Source: Brugia malayi
Lineage: Eukaryota; Nematoda; Chromadorea; Rhabditida; Onchocercidae
Length of the DNA stretch: 64,000 bases
Assembly: GCF_000002995.4 (NCBI RefSeq)
Contig: NW_025062478.1
Span: 1,860,001-1,924,000, forward strand
Direction of reading: 5' to 3'
Position 1 is the stretch's first letter. The number at the start of each line of letters is the position of its first letter. A program made the translations under genes and the position numbers. Below, piece by piece: positions 29,501-39,919 of the stretch. Under the pieces are notes generated by a model. The model worked only from the letters and a program-made list of their open reading frames with translations. It was not told the DNA's origin and ran no database searches.

Positions 29501-31002
29501 TTCAATGCTGAATAAATCTTATACAATTGCTTTTTCTTTTTTAATTTTCATAAGACATTAGAAAAGCTATTGATTTATAATTATTTTATTTGTTAAATTA
29601 TGTCAATATTACAATGTTAATAACATATAGATTGATAAAAATTAAAAGATAGAAATTTTAGTAATTAAATTAAAATCTATTTTTTACATATTTCTTCACA
29701 ACTGAGATATTATGAACATTAATAATAATTATGAAATGCTAATAAATAAATTATATGGTAGAAGTAGTTAGTAAATAATTGTATTTGTATTATTGGTATT
29801 AACAGTAATACTAGTGGGTAGTAAAAGTAGAAGCAATGGTGGTAATAAGATTGTCACCATTAACACCTAATCTAACCGGTTTTTATTAAAATTCCCCAAA
29901 CATTATTTTGGTAAGAGAGAGCAAGAAAATGTCACGGATAAAATATGTCACATCTGAAGCAGTATTGAGCAGTACTTATCGTTGTAGAAGTAGTTGCTGT
30001 AGTAGCAGTGGAAATAGCAAATTGTAGTAATTTAAGCAAAAAAAAGAAACAAATGAAAAATGAATAAAAAAAAAAAAAAAATTGTATAATTTGATATTAA
30101 TATGTATAAAAGTAACACATATTTTGTTATGGTGATTATCACAAATTATCACATTTTTCTCAACCAAAAAATTTTTTTATCATTTTTTATCAGAATTAAA
30201 ATATTTTTCATACTGATAATATATGATTACCAATTTCTATTTGTTTGCAATAATAAAAGAAAAGAAAAAAAAAAGACGAAGAAAAAGAAATAGTTAAACA
30301 TATGCTAGTATGACGTGATAAGCTTATCATGTTCAAAATAGATTAGATGTTCATAACTTTAAAGTTATAGCATGCTAAAGTTTGCAGAAAAAGAATTTTT
30401 TTTTTTTCATCTTCAATTTAAAAAGAAATTAATAATGAAATGATTCCCACAATATTTTACATTTAGTCTTTAATTATAAAATCAATAGGTCAAAAAGATA
30501 TGTAATTTTTTGCTTCTCATACATACTTTATTGTTTGCTTATTTTAAGCTTTAGAAAAAGAAGTAATACATTTTATAGCAATAAAAGATTTAATTTTATA
30601 ATTAAATTCAATTTCTGGATTTACTTCTATGTGAGGTATTACTTTTCCTCTTAAGTTGAAATAATGTAAAAATGAGGTAAGTATATTCAAAAACAGGCAA
30701 ATAATTTCATGTCTTTCATTATGCTATATCAATATCTTTCACATCTATCCTTTTATCTTTTTTTCTATTGTGTATATTTAAAAAAAAAAATTTTTTTTTT
30801 TTTTTAAATTTGGACCTACTGAAAAAGACATTTTGTTCGTTTTCTTATATTCTTGTCTTGTCGCAATTAATTAACATCGTTAAGTTATTGTATGGAAAAT
30901 TCTTATTCTTCAGTTTTGTTCGACTTTCATTTAGACAATTTCTTCGCGTTTCTCCTGTTTTAAAAATGATATCTTTACAATGAAATTAAATTTTTAACTC
31001 AA

Positions 31003-31041
<39 letters not shown>

Positions 31042-31570
31042 CTTATTATTTATCTGTTATTTTAAAAAAATAACAGATTTGAGACTAAATTTTTATTTTT
31101 TTGATTTTTTAAATTTTTGTTTGAATAACTAGAATAATCAAAAGGAATATAACTATGTATTATCGAATAATGAGTAATAATAGGCTAATAAATTGTCCCA
31201 GATGTTGTTAGCAATTTGCTTTGCATTTTTTTCTTTCATTTTTTCTTCTTTTTTTTTCTCTTTGTTTATTTACATGTTCCATTCTTTTTTTTTTTTTCTG
31301 TTTTAATTTTCCCATCTGAAATGCAATTTTAAGAATTAAACAAGACAAAACAAGAGAAAAAAAAAACAAATTCATTTCTAAAAATTTTATTTAGGATATT
31401 GATAAAATTATTCAAAATTATGCTATACTATAATGACAAATATCGAGAAATTTGAAAAAAAAAAAAAAAAAGGAATTAAAAATAATCATTCAATTATTAA
31501 TTGAAGAATTTCTAATTTAAAAATCTTGACTAATTTTATCCTTGAATAATTTTATCCTTAATTTGATAGT
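26580..31570. other. AT-rich interval without a recognisable gene
   Basis: Apart from the less AT-rich stretch continuing to about 26940, no coding sequence is supportable. At about 26853-26905 the word CTTACGTAAACTTTGAA and variants recur two to three times. A and T homopolymers are frequent. Confidence 0.55.
31010..31038. repeat. (TA)n microsatellite
   Basis: About 14 TA units. A small inverted repeat (ATCTGTTATTT and its complement) lies just downstream at about 31051-31078. Confidence 0.9.
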
Positions 31571-31719
31571 TTATCATTTTGATTGTCTTGAAATAATCCA
31601 AGCTGAAAAATATTTCATCCCAAATTGTGCAAATGCTTTTAAGAGCCATTCTTTTTGGCCGACCGATGAAAATTTACAAAATGTACGTACCATCGACACT
31701 CGTCGAATGGTAGAATAAG

Positions 31720-31750
31720 AGAAGAGGAAGAAGAAGAAGAGGAAGAAGAA
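31720..31750. repeat. GAA/GAG purine tract
   Basis: An imperfect GAAGAAGAG triplet tract, all purine on the plus strand. Confidence 0.8.
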
Positions 31751-31796
31751 ATGATGGGATGGAGAGGGACGTACATTTGAATGACAAGGTGGCAGT

Positions 31797-31837
31797 GGGA
31801 GTGGGAGTAGGGGTATTCGATGAGGGGGACAGAAGGG
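31797..31837 (+). other. Potential G-quadruplex sequence
   Basis: G runs at 31797-31799, 31803-31805, 31810-31813, 31824-31828 and 31835-31837. The loops are 3, 4, 10 and 6 nt. The G-rich character continues to about 31930. Confidence 0.5.
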
Positions 31838-32039
31838 AAGGAATGGAAGAGGTGGACAGATGAGATGAGGCTTGGGAGGTAGGTCGGTAGGTACTCGTGG
31901 TACAGGGGAGGAATGTGAGCGGGGGAGAAGAATTAAAGGTACCCTCACACACACCTATCTACCTCCCTTTAATGTTTGCTCACTGCCAAAGAGGAAAGAA
32001 GTATTTTGGATGCCGCGGGAGGGTTACAGGCTACATTCT

Positions 32040-32093
32040 TACACACACACACACACACACATACACACACACACACACATACATACATACATA
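32040..32093. repeat. (AC)n and (ACAT)n microsatellite
   Basis: AC repeats interrupted once by AT and then passing into ACAT units. Confidence 0.95.
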
Positions 32094-32416
32094 GCAGGAG
32101 AGCAATTGACCGGTGTGCAGAAATGAAGCACAGATTGGTCCGATTGATCTGTGGCCTCAATCGATACGATTCGAACTAGGCCAAACATTGTCGGTCGACT
32201 TCATTCTGTATGTTCAGTCTGTGTTCATCCGTCTGTCTGCTGTCTTGTATTTTCCTTCATGTATCTTATTTATCTCATCGGTATGTGCAACTAAACTGTA
32301 CGGGAGTTGATGGGCTGTTTATACTTTCTCTTTAGGCTCTTATATGTGTGTCTACGTCGGTTTGTCTATTTGTCTGTTTACTTGCATGTGAGGCCAAATG
32401 GTGTACATACACTGAC

Positions 32417-32443
32417 ATACACACACACACACACACACACACA
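32417..32443. repeat. (AC)n microsatellite
   Basis: A pure AC run of about 13 units. Confidence 0.95.
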
Positions 32444-32569
32444 TCATCATTTCGCCATTTTGCAGTATATGAGAGTCTCACCTTAGACTAAACAGGCATT
32501 CGTAACAATTTAGGTAGATGCGACGGTTCTTTCCTCACCAATGTAGCATATCAAATGTTTCAACCTATT

Positions 32570-32935
32570 CTTACGTGTCTTTGTATATGCATATGTATGC
32601 TTGCGTGAGTTTACACGTAAGTGAGTGTGTAACTATACGTGAGTGGGTCGTATGCATACTTGTGGCCAGGGTACATATCTGGCTTTGTATGTATACGTGT
32701 AATATCTAATGTGTATAAATGCTGTATGAAAATGCATGCATGCATAGCTATAGTGCGTGCATACACGTTTGTACGCATGTATACGCGCGTACTTTACGTA
32801 TGTACAAACATTCCTAATATATTTGTGCATATAATTTGTGGTATGTATATTATATGTTCACACTTGCATGCACTGTATGTGCATATGCATGTTTATGTAT
32901 GATAATATAACGTATACACGTATCTTACGTGTGTG
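32570..32935. other. Long alternating purine-pyrimidine tract
   Basis: Most of these 365 bases are TG, TA, CA and CG steps in alternation (words such as TATGCATATGTATG and ACGCGCGTAC). It is a degenerate (TG/TA/CG)n stretch that could adopt Z-DNA locally. Short ORFs rich in Tyr, Val, Cys and His follow from this composition. Confidence 0.65.
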
Positions 32936-33669
32936 TAGTCAGCACTTACAGCTCTTTCAAAATTGTCATGTTATCAAGATAGAAATGACATAATAGTGTG
33001 ACAGAGATGAGTGATTCCGGTGTACAAATAAGTGTTGCAAAAAACCAGCAATGATTCCGGAAAATAAAACTGATAATGTAGTATTGAAAAGGTAAATAGG
33101 ATTGTTGCCGTTAATATATACTAGTGGGTTTAAGCTAATAGTACTCTGCACATATCATTCACGTATCTCTCCTTTGACCTTTGCTGATCGATTGTTGTGT
33201 GTATGTGAATGGAGGAAGAAGGAATTTTCTCTTTGTGGTTACGTTTAGCTATTTATTAGTGCTTGATTAGCTAATCTTTTTATATCATTAACACACCTAT
33301 CTCTCTACTTCTTCATTACTCCATATTACATCCTCAGTTTCGGAAACAGTAATTCCGGATCGAATCCAGATTGACTTGTATATGACACAGAATATGGCAT
33401 ATATTAACTAAAGTAAAATTATCCATTTAGACGTATATATACACCATTTATTCGTTTCATGCATTAAATTTTCAACATTATATTTTGCTTTGAACTATTA
33501 TCCATTTGTATTCTTTGCAGAATGTTCTTTGTCTCTTTGTCACATATATTCTTCAAGCTTCTATTCTTTCTACCTTTTCCTTCTTGGAAAAATAGGCTGA
33601 ATGGCATTTTAAAGTTTTTATTGGCGTAGTAAAATCAATGGTCAATTGTACTAATTATGTTTTGAGTAA

Positions 33670-33690
33670 CAGTAGTAGTAGTAGTAGTAT
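33670..33690. repeat. (AGT)n microsatellite
   Basis: Seven AGT units. Confidence 0.9.
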
Positions 33691-33847
33691 TATTTGAAGT
33701 TATCCTTTAAAAGGCCTGTATGTTACATTCATTCTTTACACTTACCATCTCATTTCAACTATTTCGATAATACCATTTAACACAATCATTCATTTCATTT
33801 CTAGTGCAAAGGCAAAGGCAAAAGACATATAGGCATCTTTTTTCCTT

Positions 33848-33933
33848 CCATCCACCCATCATCCATCCATCCATCCATCCATCTATCCATCGAACCAACC
33901 AACCAACCAACCAAGCAACCAACCAGTCAACCA
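33848..33933. repeat. (ATCC)n followed by (CCAA)n
   Basis: Two adjacent tetranucleotide repeats: ATCC with few interruptions, then CCAA with single-base variants. Confidence 0.95.
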
Positions 33934-34169
33934 TTCAGACCTTTCATCCTTCCATCTATCTATTCATCCATACCTCTTTTCTCGTCCTCTTCTTAGTGTT
34001 CTGTATCCCCAACCCTGTTTGGTCTTCTCTTGCTCTGATTTCCGTACCAAAACTTCCATTGTGACGGCTCCATTTTCACTCGACTCAACTCGACTCGTTT
34101 TCCTTACGATCAACGTTAGTTCCTGTTGTCCCCATTGCGAAAATTATGACTGGTTTGATGCGGCTGATG

Positions 34170-34345
34170 CTATTACTACTACTACTGCTTCTGTTGTTGA
34201 TGTTGCTGCTGCTGCTTCTGCTTCTGCTGTTTGGTGGTGGTGGTAGTGGTGCTGGTGATAATGGTGTAGTAGTGGTGATATCGGTAGGTAGTGCTACTGC
34301 TATTACTGCAGTGGCACTGCTAGGTATTACTGCAGTAATAGCTGT
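34170..34345. repeat. Mixed triplet repeats with a palindrome
   Basis: TAC, TGC/TTC and GGT triplet blocks. A perfect 16-bp palindrome TATTACTGCAGTAATA lies at 34325-34340, and a partial copy of it (CTATTACTGCAGT) about 25 bp upstream. The Leu-, Ala- or Val-rich ORFs across it are read from triplets. Confidence 0.8.
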
Positions 34346-35750
34346 AGCACCACTGTTGTTTTCATTGATGCCACTTTGGTCATTGACATATATTTCATAT
34401 GCTAAGAATGAGAAGTAAAATCAACTTAAGAAAAGATTCTATAGCAGGTTACGAGAAGAATTTCATGGTGAAAGATAAAACGATGAAATCTTCGGAAATT
34501 CTTGAAATGAACGGAAGAGATAGACCTGCAATGGCTAAAGTTTGTAATTCTTTTTACGATATATTTCATATTGGTATGTATATATAAAGTATTATAGTGA
34601 ATTATAAAATGACTAAAGTGGTACTTCAGATTTTGGATAACTTGGAAGTTTTATTATGCATATGTGTATTTTGAAAATTTTGAAAAGAAGACAGAAGAAA
34701 ATTTAAAATGAAAAAGTGAACAATTTGCGGTTTGATATTTCATGATTTCATGAATTATTCGCTAACTTTAGTAGTATTTTTGGTTTTATTTGATATATAA
34801 ATTTATATTAAAATATATTTTAAAAGAAGTAAAACTTGACCAAATAATAAATTATTATATAATTAATTGAATTAAATGTGATGTACTGAAATATGATTGT
34901 AGAGTAAAGGAATAATCTTAGGTATGAATGGAAGCAGTAATAATTTTCGTCAATTTACAGGTGGCTTGTTTACTTCTTTTTTCCTTCCTATTTTATATTA
35001 AATCTTAAAATGTCAACAACAAAATGAACAACAACAGCCATAATAACAAACTGAAGAGTTTTTGGATTGCTTATTGGCAAAAAATAAAAGTATATATTGT
35101 TTTTCGTCTTAATGTAATTTAAAGAATTTTAATAAAAATTTGATTTAAAAAATTTTCATACACAAAAAAGAGAATGACACGAAGCAAAAACGTTTTCATT
35201 CCTTTTTTTTTCTTTTTTTTTTGCTTCCTCATTGTTCATTTTGGTCAAGTTTTATTTCTTTTAAAATATTTTAACTGTTTCCGCATACTTTTTTTTTTTT
35301 TTTTTTTAATTTTATTTCTCATCGAATATATTTTCCTTCTTAATCATACATTTTATTGCTTCTCTATTTTTCTCTTTTCTCATTTATCAATTATACAAAC
35401 TAATCTTCTTCCTAGATTTTGTGCAATTTTTTTTTTTTTTCTTTGACTTTTTCACAAATTTAATAGATTTAAAGATTTAGATTAAACATAAAACATACGA
35501 AATTTTCCATTTCCATAACAAAATGTTAAATCATCGATAGCATTGTTAGTGGTAAATTAGCAATTGATAAGATGCTTTCCACTAGATAGATGATAATCGT
35601 TTTCAAGTTTTCATTAGTTTTTATTTTGTCTGTTGAATGCCCTTAGGGTTCTTGTCTTCGTGCCTTATCTTGTTCATACCATTGAAGTAAAATATTCTTG
35701 TCTGTGATGACTCTTCCTTTTGTTTGATCAAAAACGGGTAAATAATAATA

Positions 35751-35886
35751 GAAATGATAATGATGATGATTTTGTTGATGAGATGAAGATGTTGACCAGA
35801 ATGAATTGTTAATGTAAAATTCTGAGGTTATGATATAGGTTACAATGAATGATAATGTTGATAATGATGATGATGATGATGATGAT
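35751..35886. repeat. (ATG)n-rich tract
   Basis: Two ATG/GAT triplet blocks, the purer at about 35863-35886. Confidence 0.85.
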
Positions 35887-37248
35887 AGTGATTGATGCTG
35901 ATGTATTAAGTGGGTATAAAGGTTTGCTAACCAAAACTTTTGAGGAATTGGATGGGGAAAGGAAGAGAGGTGGGAAAAGAAGAGGAAGAGGGAATGACAA
36001 GAAGAAAAAGAAGACAAGATTTTGTGAAAATCTGGTTTTGGCGACTTAAATGAGACCAACGAAGGCATGGCAATAATACCAACATTACCGATTGTGTCCC
36101 CATTTTGAAGTTTGAAGATGGAAGGCTATTGACAGTTATTTTATTTGGGCGCACATTCAGCCATAAAATGATCAGTGGAACGGAAAGTTTATTTATTATA
36201 TTGTTCGTGGTAGTAATATATTTATGAAGGGTAAAGAAAAGAATTATACCTAACTTTTAGTATCACTAATATTTATTTTTTTTTTTTTTTTTGGTTCATA
36301 ACTTTGCGAGTTAATCTTTTTGAGAGGTAATATTGAAATAATTTCTTACTTTATTACATTACCTATGCAATATATACATATAGCAATTCCCAAATATTTA
36401 CTTGGAACTATTAAAGTATTCAGAAGAGGGAAAAAGCGAGAGAGAGGAGAGAGAGAGAAAGGGAGAGGAAGAACTATTCATAAACCAGTATGTCTGATAA
36501 GTAACTAGACTGTTAGCTAGCATCGTAGAAATGACAGAAAAAAAGTGCTAGTAAAAAAATATATTTTATTTGCTAGATGATTTATATTTTTTTTAGAAAA
36601 AGGAAATAAAAAAAAAAGAGTTGGAAAGATTTTGTCTAATTTTTTTAAATAAATACTTAAAATTTGAAAGAAATATTTTTTTTTAAAAAAAAGTTTTAAG
36701 CATCATTTCTAATAAATTCTCTTTTCTTTTCTTTTTTTTTTTTCTTCTTGTCACAGGCATATATGCTTATGTTTTAGGGCACAGAATTTTGTCCATTGCC
36801 AGCTCAAATATCATTCGCATCGAACTTTTTCATCTTCAAACAGCAACCGGTATTTTCGGTTATAACACCCCGGGACCACCTTTTTCCTATCCCATAATTC
36901 ACCTTCCCTCCCCCGCCTGTCCTATTCTTTACCCAATTCATCTTTCTTGCCCAAACACAGCCCATCATCATCATTATCAGCACATCTCTTTCATCTAACA
37001 AATTCTCTCATTATCATCACTAAAATATATATTCTGAAATCGTTCGTAACCTACTGGTTTGAGCCAGCCATACAATCCAAAAATTTCTTGGTGATCATCG
37101 GTGTGAGAATGTATATATTACCTCTTAGGCCTGTCTAAATATTCCTCTTTTACCATCCTATTCTTCTTTCGTGATTTCTCTCTTCACTCTCTCTCTTTCC
37201 CTTTTTACCTGTCCTCCGTTACTCCTACTTTTGCATCCTTTACCTTTC

Positions 37249-37288
37249 ATGTCATCGTCATCATCATCATCATCATCACCACCATCAT
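37249..37288. repeat. (ATC)n microsatellite
   Basis: About nine ATC units with CACCACC at the end. Confidence 0.9.
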
Positions 37289-38433
37289 TTCCTTTTGGTA
37301 ATTTTGAGCAACAATTAAGGACAAGTGTGTGGTTTGATGGATGTATGTTTGCAATATCCCTCTTATAGAGCCAATTAATTATCATTAGGCTAGTCGACCC
37401 ATATCATTCCGATCGTACTTGTACCTTTCATCGTTTTTCTATCCATCAGGTTGTTATCATACTACCACTTTCAGTAGTTGTAACTAGCAACCATTTACCA
37501 CCGTTATCACCATCATTACATCATTACTACTAGCATCACCACCACACCACACCATCACACTAGTACTGCATCTGTGAGTTGAAATCATATGGAAAAATGA
37601 TGATAAAAAGATGATAAAAATTAAGAAGAAAAAAAACTTTCTTTATGATAAAAAACCTATTGCAACTTAATCAGCTTAACTTATAATGCAATCGGAGCTG
37701 TTTTTATTATATTTAAAAAAGATGAACTTCACAATCATTTTGCTAATTAATCTTTTCTAGGCTCATTTATTCCAAATTTTACAACAAAGCCTGTAGAAAT
37801 TACTATTAACTCAACAATCCTCATTTGTTTGCTTATTTATTTATTTGCTTATATAAAAGCTAATATGTACTGTTAGCACATGATTTGTGTTAAATCGCTT
37901 AGAAGAATTTTTCAAAACTTTTCTCAACTATTACCCATGTTGCAATAAAATGTTTATTAGCAAAGATTTTCTTTTTTTTAATAAGATAACTTACAGTTTA
38001 AATTCAATTAACCTTTTGGAATATATGAAGATATCATTGAATGGAATAAATTTATCTTTATCCATTTGCAAACAATTTTTTTTCATCAGTTATGTTTTCT
38101 TTTTTCCCCTTCCCCTCCATGAACTGTACAATTTTGTTTTCAATTAAATTTTTTGAATGTTTTTCACATTTTCTTTTATCTTTCCGTTCTGAATATCAAA
38201 AGATGTTACATTCAAGAGAGAAGTGAATCAAAAGTTGTTACATTTTAGGAGATGTGTTTTGATTTAGACGATGATACTGTTATCTTCAAGAGTAGAAAAA
38301 TTTATAAATATTTCAGATCTAAAATGAATTCATATCAGATTTTATTTGTGAATTATGACGTTTTCGCGCAATTTTACACTTTCGAAGAGAAGCTTTTGCT
38401 TTTACTGTCTTCTGAAATGGTTAAAGTGTTGTA

Positions 38434-38439
38434 TTTCAG
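38434..38439 (+). promoter_or_regulatory. Candidate spliced-leader or intron acceptor
   Basis: TTTCAG, the nematode acceptor consensus, 37 nt before the ATG at 38477. The sequence between it and the ATG carries an in-frame TAA, so it is untranslated. That fits trans-splicing of a spliced leader or the end of a 5'-UTR intron. Confidence 0.4.
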
Positions 38440-38476
38440 AAAATAAGTAACCACGGCGGACCAACGGCCTCCTTCG

Positions 38477-39664
38477 ATGGTTTTCACGGCTGCTGAACTT
38501 CCTAAGTTCACTACGCATCCAGCAACATTCATTCCAACAGTATTTGGTGGACATGTACTGGTATATGAAAGCCGTTCACATCCAGGACATCGGCGTGAAT
38601 TCGCTTTCAAGACTCGATTTACCAATCAATCGGGTGTCAGCTCATGCTATTATCGGTGTATGTCTTGTCGTAGTATGAAGAATAAGGTACCACCAGGACC
38701 AGATGGAAAACCACCCCAAATTCCGTGTATCGCTGTGAAAAATGGATTCATCGTGAATGATCCCGATTTTCCGGAAGCAAATGATCATTTCTGCATTCCA
38801 CCAACACTTGATGAATCTCGGCAGCGTGAAGCGAACGGTTTTGCAAAGGCTATTGTTAAAGGACGTCCACGACAAAAGGCAACTCGAAAGAATAATACCG
38901 GTGGTGGTATCGGTAATGGTAGTAATCTTAAGAAAGATTCGGTAATAGCAGCACAACTGCAAGCATATCAGGAAATGAGTAATGCATTGCTGAACGGTTC
39001 TGCTGGAAATATCTTCGACATCTCCAGTATTGCTGGTGGTTTCGATCTTAGCTCCGACTTTACGGCATCTTCTGCTTCGCAACTATTAAGTTTGGTTACC
39101 GGTGGAGTAAAAGGTGAGCTGGATTCAGCGGGTGATAGCAGTGACTTCCTGAATAACATCAAAATTGAAGATGATGATAGTGATGGTACCGCAAAAGCAA
39201 CCCATCTGCTTGCATCGCTAATAAGTTCAGAACCAGCTTTACGAACACAAATGATGCTACCGGCAACAGCTCATCGGACTAATGTGCTACCTTTAGCAAT
39301 AGCAACATCCGCTATACCTACTAGTAGCGGTGGTACCGAAGATGAACAACTGAACAGTATAAATGGCCCTGACACTCGTAGTAGTCCAGAAAGTAGTACA
39401 GCTGTGGTTATCAATTCATTGCAAAATTCAGATTCTCGACCACCTTCCGTAAGTTCTTCATCGGCTTCCGTACCTCTTTCTGGTATCACGGTTCCAACAG
39501 TGTTAGTCAATGGTTTATCAACAAGTAGCCGGAAACGAAAAGGCAATAGTGGAAATTCACTCGAGAATCATTTTGATGAAATTTTCGAACGATATATACT
39601 CAACAATTGGGAGATTGTTGATAATGGTTTGTTAGCTTCCGTGCCATTTCATGCATATTTTTAG
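38477..39664 (+). CDS. Cys/His-rich, probably DNA-binding nuclear protein, single exon, 395 aa
   Basis: An uninterrupted 395-codon ORF with balanced codon use; the ATG is the first Met after an upstream in-frame TAA. An N-terminal module at about residues 20-110 has the order Cys57, Cys61-x2-Cys64, Cys84, His104-x-Cys106 with the text YYRCMSCRSMK and HFCIPP. That resembles FLYWCH-type zinc-binding modules, but the match is by eye. A basic KGRPRQK segment (128-134) resembles an AT-hook core. A long Ser/Thr/Ala-rich region follows, with an acidic patch (IKIEDDDSD, also a plausible sumoylation context) and SSRKRKG, a likely nuclear localisation signal. Inference: chromatin or transcription regulator. 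Its stop is 255 bp before the first visible dehydrogenase exon on the same strand. I cannot name the ortholog. Confidence 0.8.
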   Translation: MVFTAAELPKFTTHPATFIPTVFGGHVLVYESRSHPGHRREFAFKTRFTNQSGVSSCYYRCMSCRSMKNKVPPGPDGKPPQIPCIAVKNGFIVNDPDFPEANDHFCIPPTLDESRQREANGFAKAIVKGRPRQKATRKNNTGGGIGNGSNLKKDSVIAAQLQAYQEMSNALLNGSAGNIFDISSIAGGFDLSSDFTASSASQLLSLVTGGVKGELDSAGDSSDFLNNIKIEDDDSDGTAKATHLLASLISSEPALRTQMMLPATAHRTNVLPLAIATSAIPTSSGGTEDEQLNSINGPDTRSSPESSTAVVINSLQNSDSRPPSVSSSSASVPLSGITVPTVLVNGLSTSSRKRKGNSGNSLENHFDEIFERYILNNWEIVDNGLLASVPFHAYF

Positions 39665-39825
39665 TTGTTACCTTTTGGAATTTGATTATTTAATTTCAAG
39701 TGTTATTGGATTGCTATGAATCCAAAAAAATTGTTGCACCAAAAATTTCTTAAAATATGAGCTGCAAAAAGTATTATTTATATATATATAAGAAATATTA
39801 ATTTCCTTGCGTTAATGTATTAAAA

Positions 39826-39831
39826 AATAAA
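39826..39831 (+). terminator. Candidate polyadenylation signal of the Cys/His-rich gene
   Basis: AATAAA 162 nt after the stop and before the acceptor of the first dehydrogenase exon. If used, it separates the two transcripts. Confidence 0.4.
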
Positions 39832-39919
39832 AAATCATAATTACGCAGCAAAATTTATTTTTTTTATGTTTTCTCCGCCTAATAACTAGTATGGTAGAGA
39901 TTTTCGTTGTTGTTTGCAG

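Larger units (their letters stand above)
31570..38433. other. Compositionally distinct, microsatellite-rich interval
   Basis: From about 31570 the A and T runs largely give way to mixed sequence with many microsatellites. The character fades towards about 37600, and AT-rich DNA follows to the next gene. I find no coding exon that I can defend; the several 60-140 codon ORFs overlap triplet or dinucleotide repeats. It lies directly upstream of two plus-strand genes and may hold their regulatory DNA or missing 5' exons. The latter matters because the N-terminal exons of the dehydrogenase gene are unaccounted for. Confidence 0.6.

Noticed and set aside
31574..31954. 126-codon Pro/Ser/Phe-rich minus-strand ORF
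   Set aside because: It reads the purine-rich tract and GAA repeats in reverse; other frames across the same tract are also open.
33340..33380. Possible tRNA T-loop-like word GGATCGAATCC
   Set aside because: No acceptor stem, D-loop or anticodon arm could be arranged around it.
34146..34418. ORF encoding long Leu and Gly runs that looks like a membrane protein
   Set aside because: Translation of triplet repeats; the other frame gives Ala and Trp runs with equal openness.
35643..36068. 141-codon Ser/His-rich minus-strand ORF
   Set aside because: Central part is an ATG triplet repeat; no recognisable family and no clear splice context.
38642..39082. 146-codon minus-strand ORF
   Set aside because: Antisense shadow of the well-supported Cys/His-rich gene.
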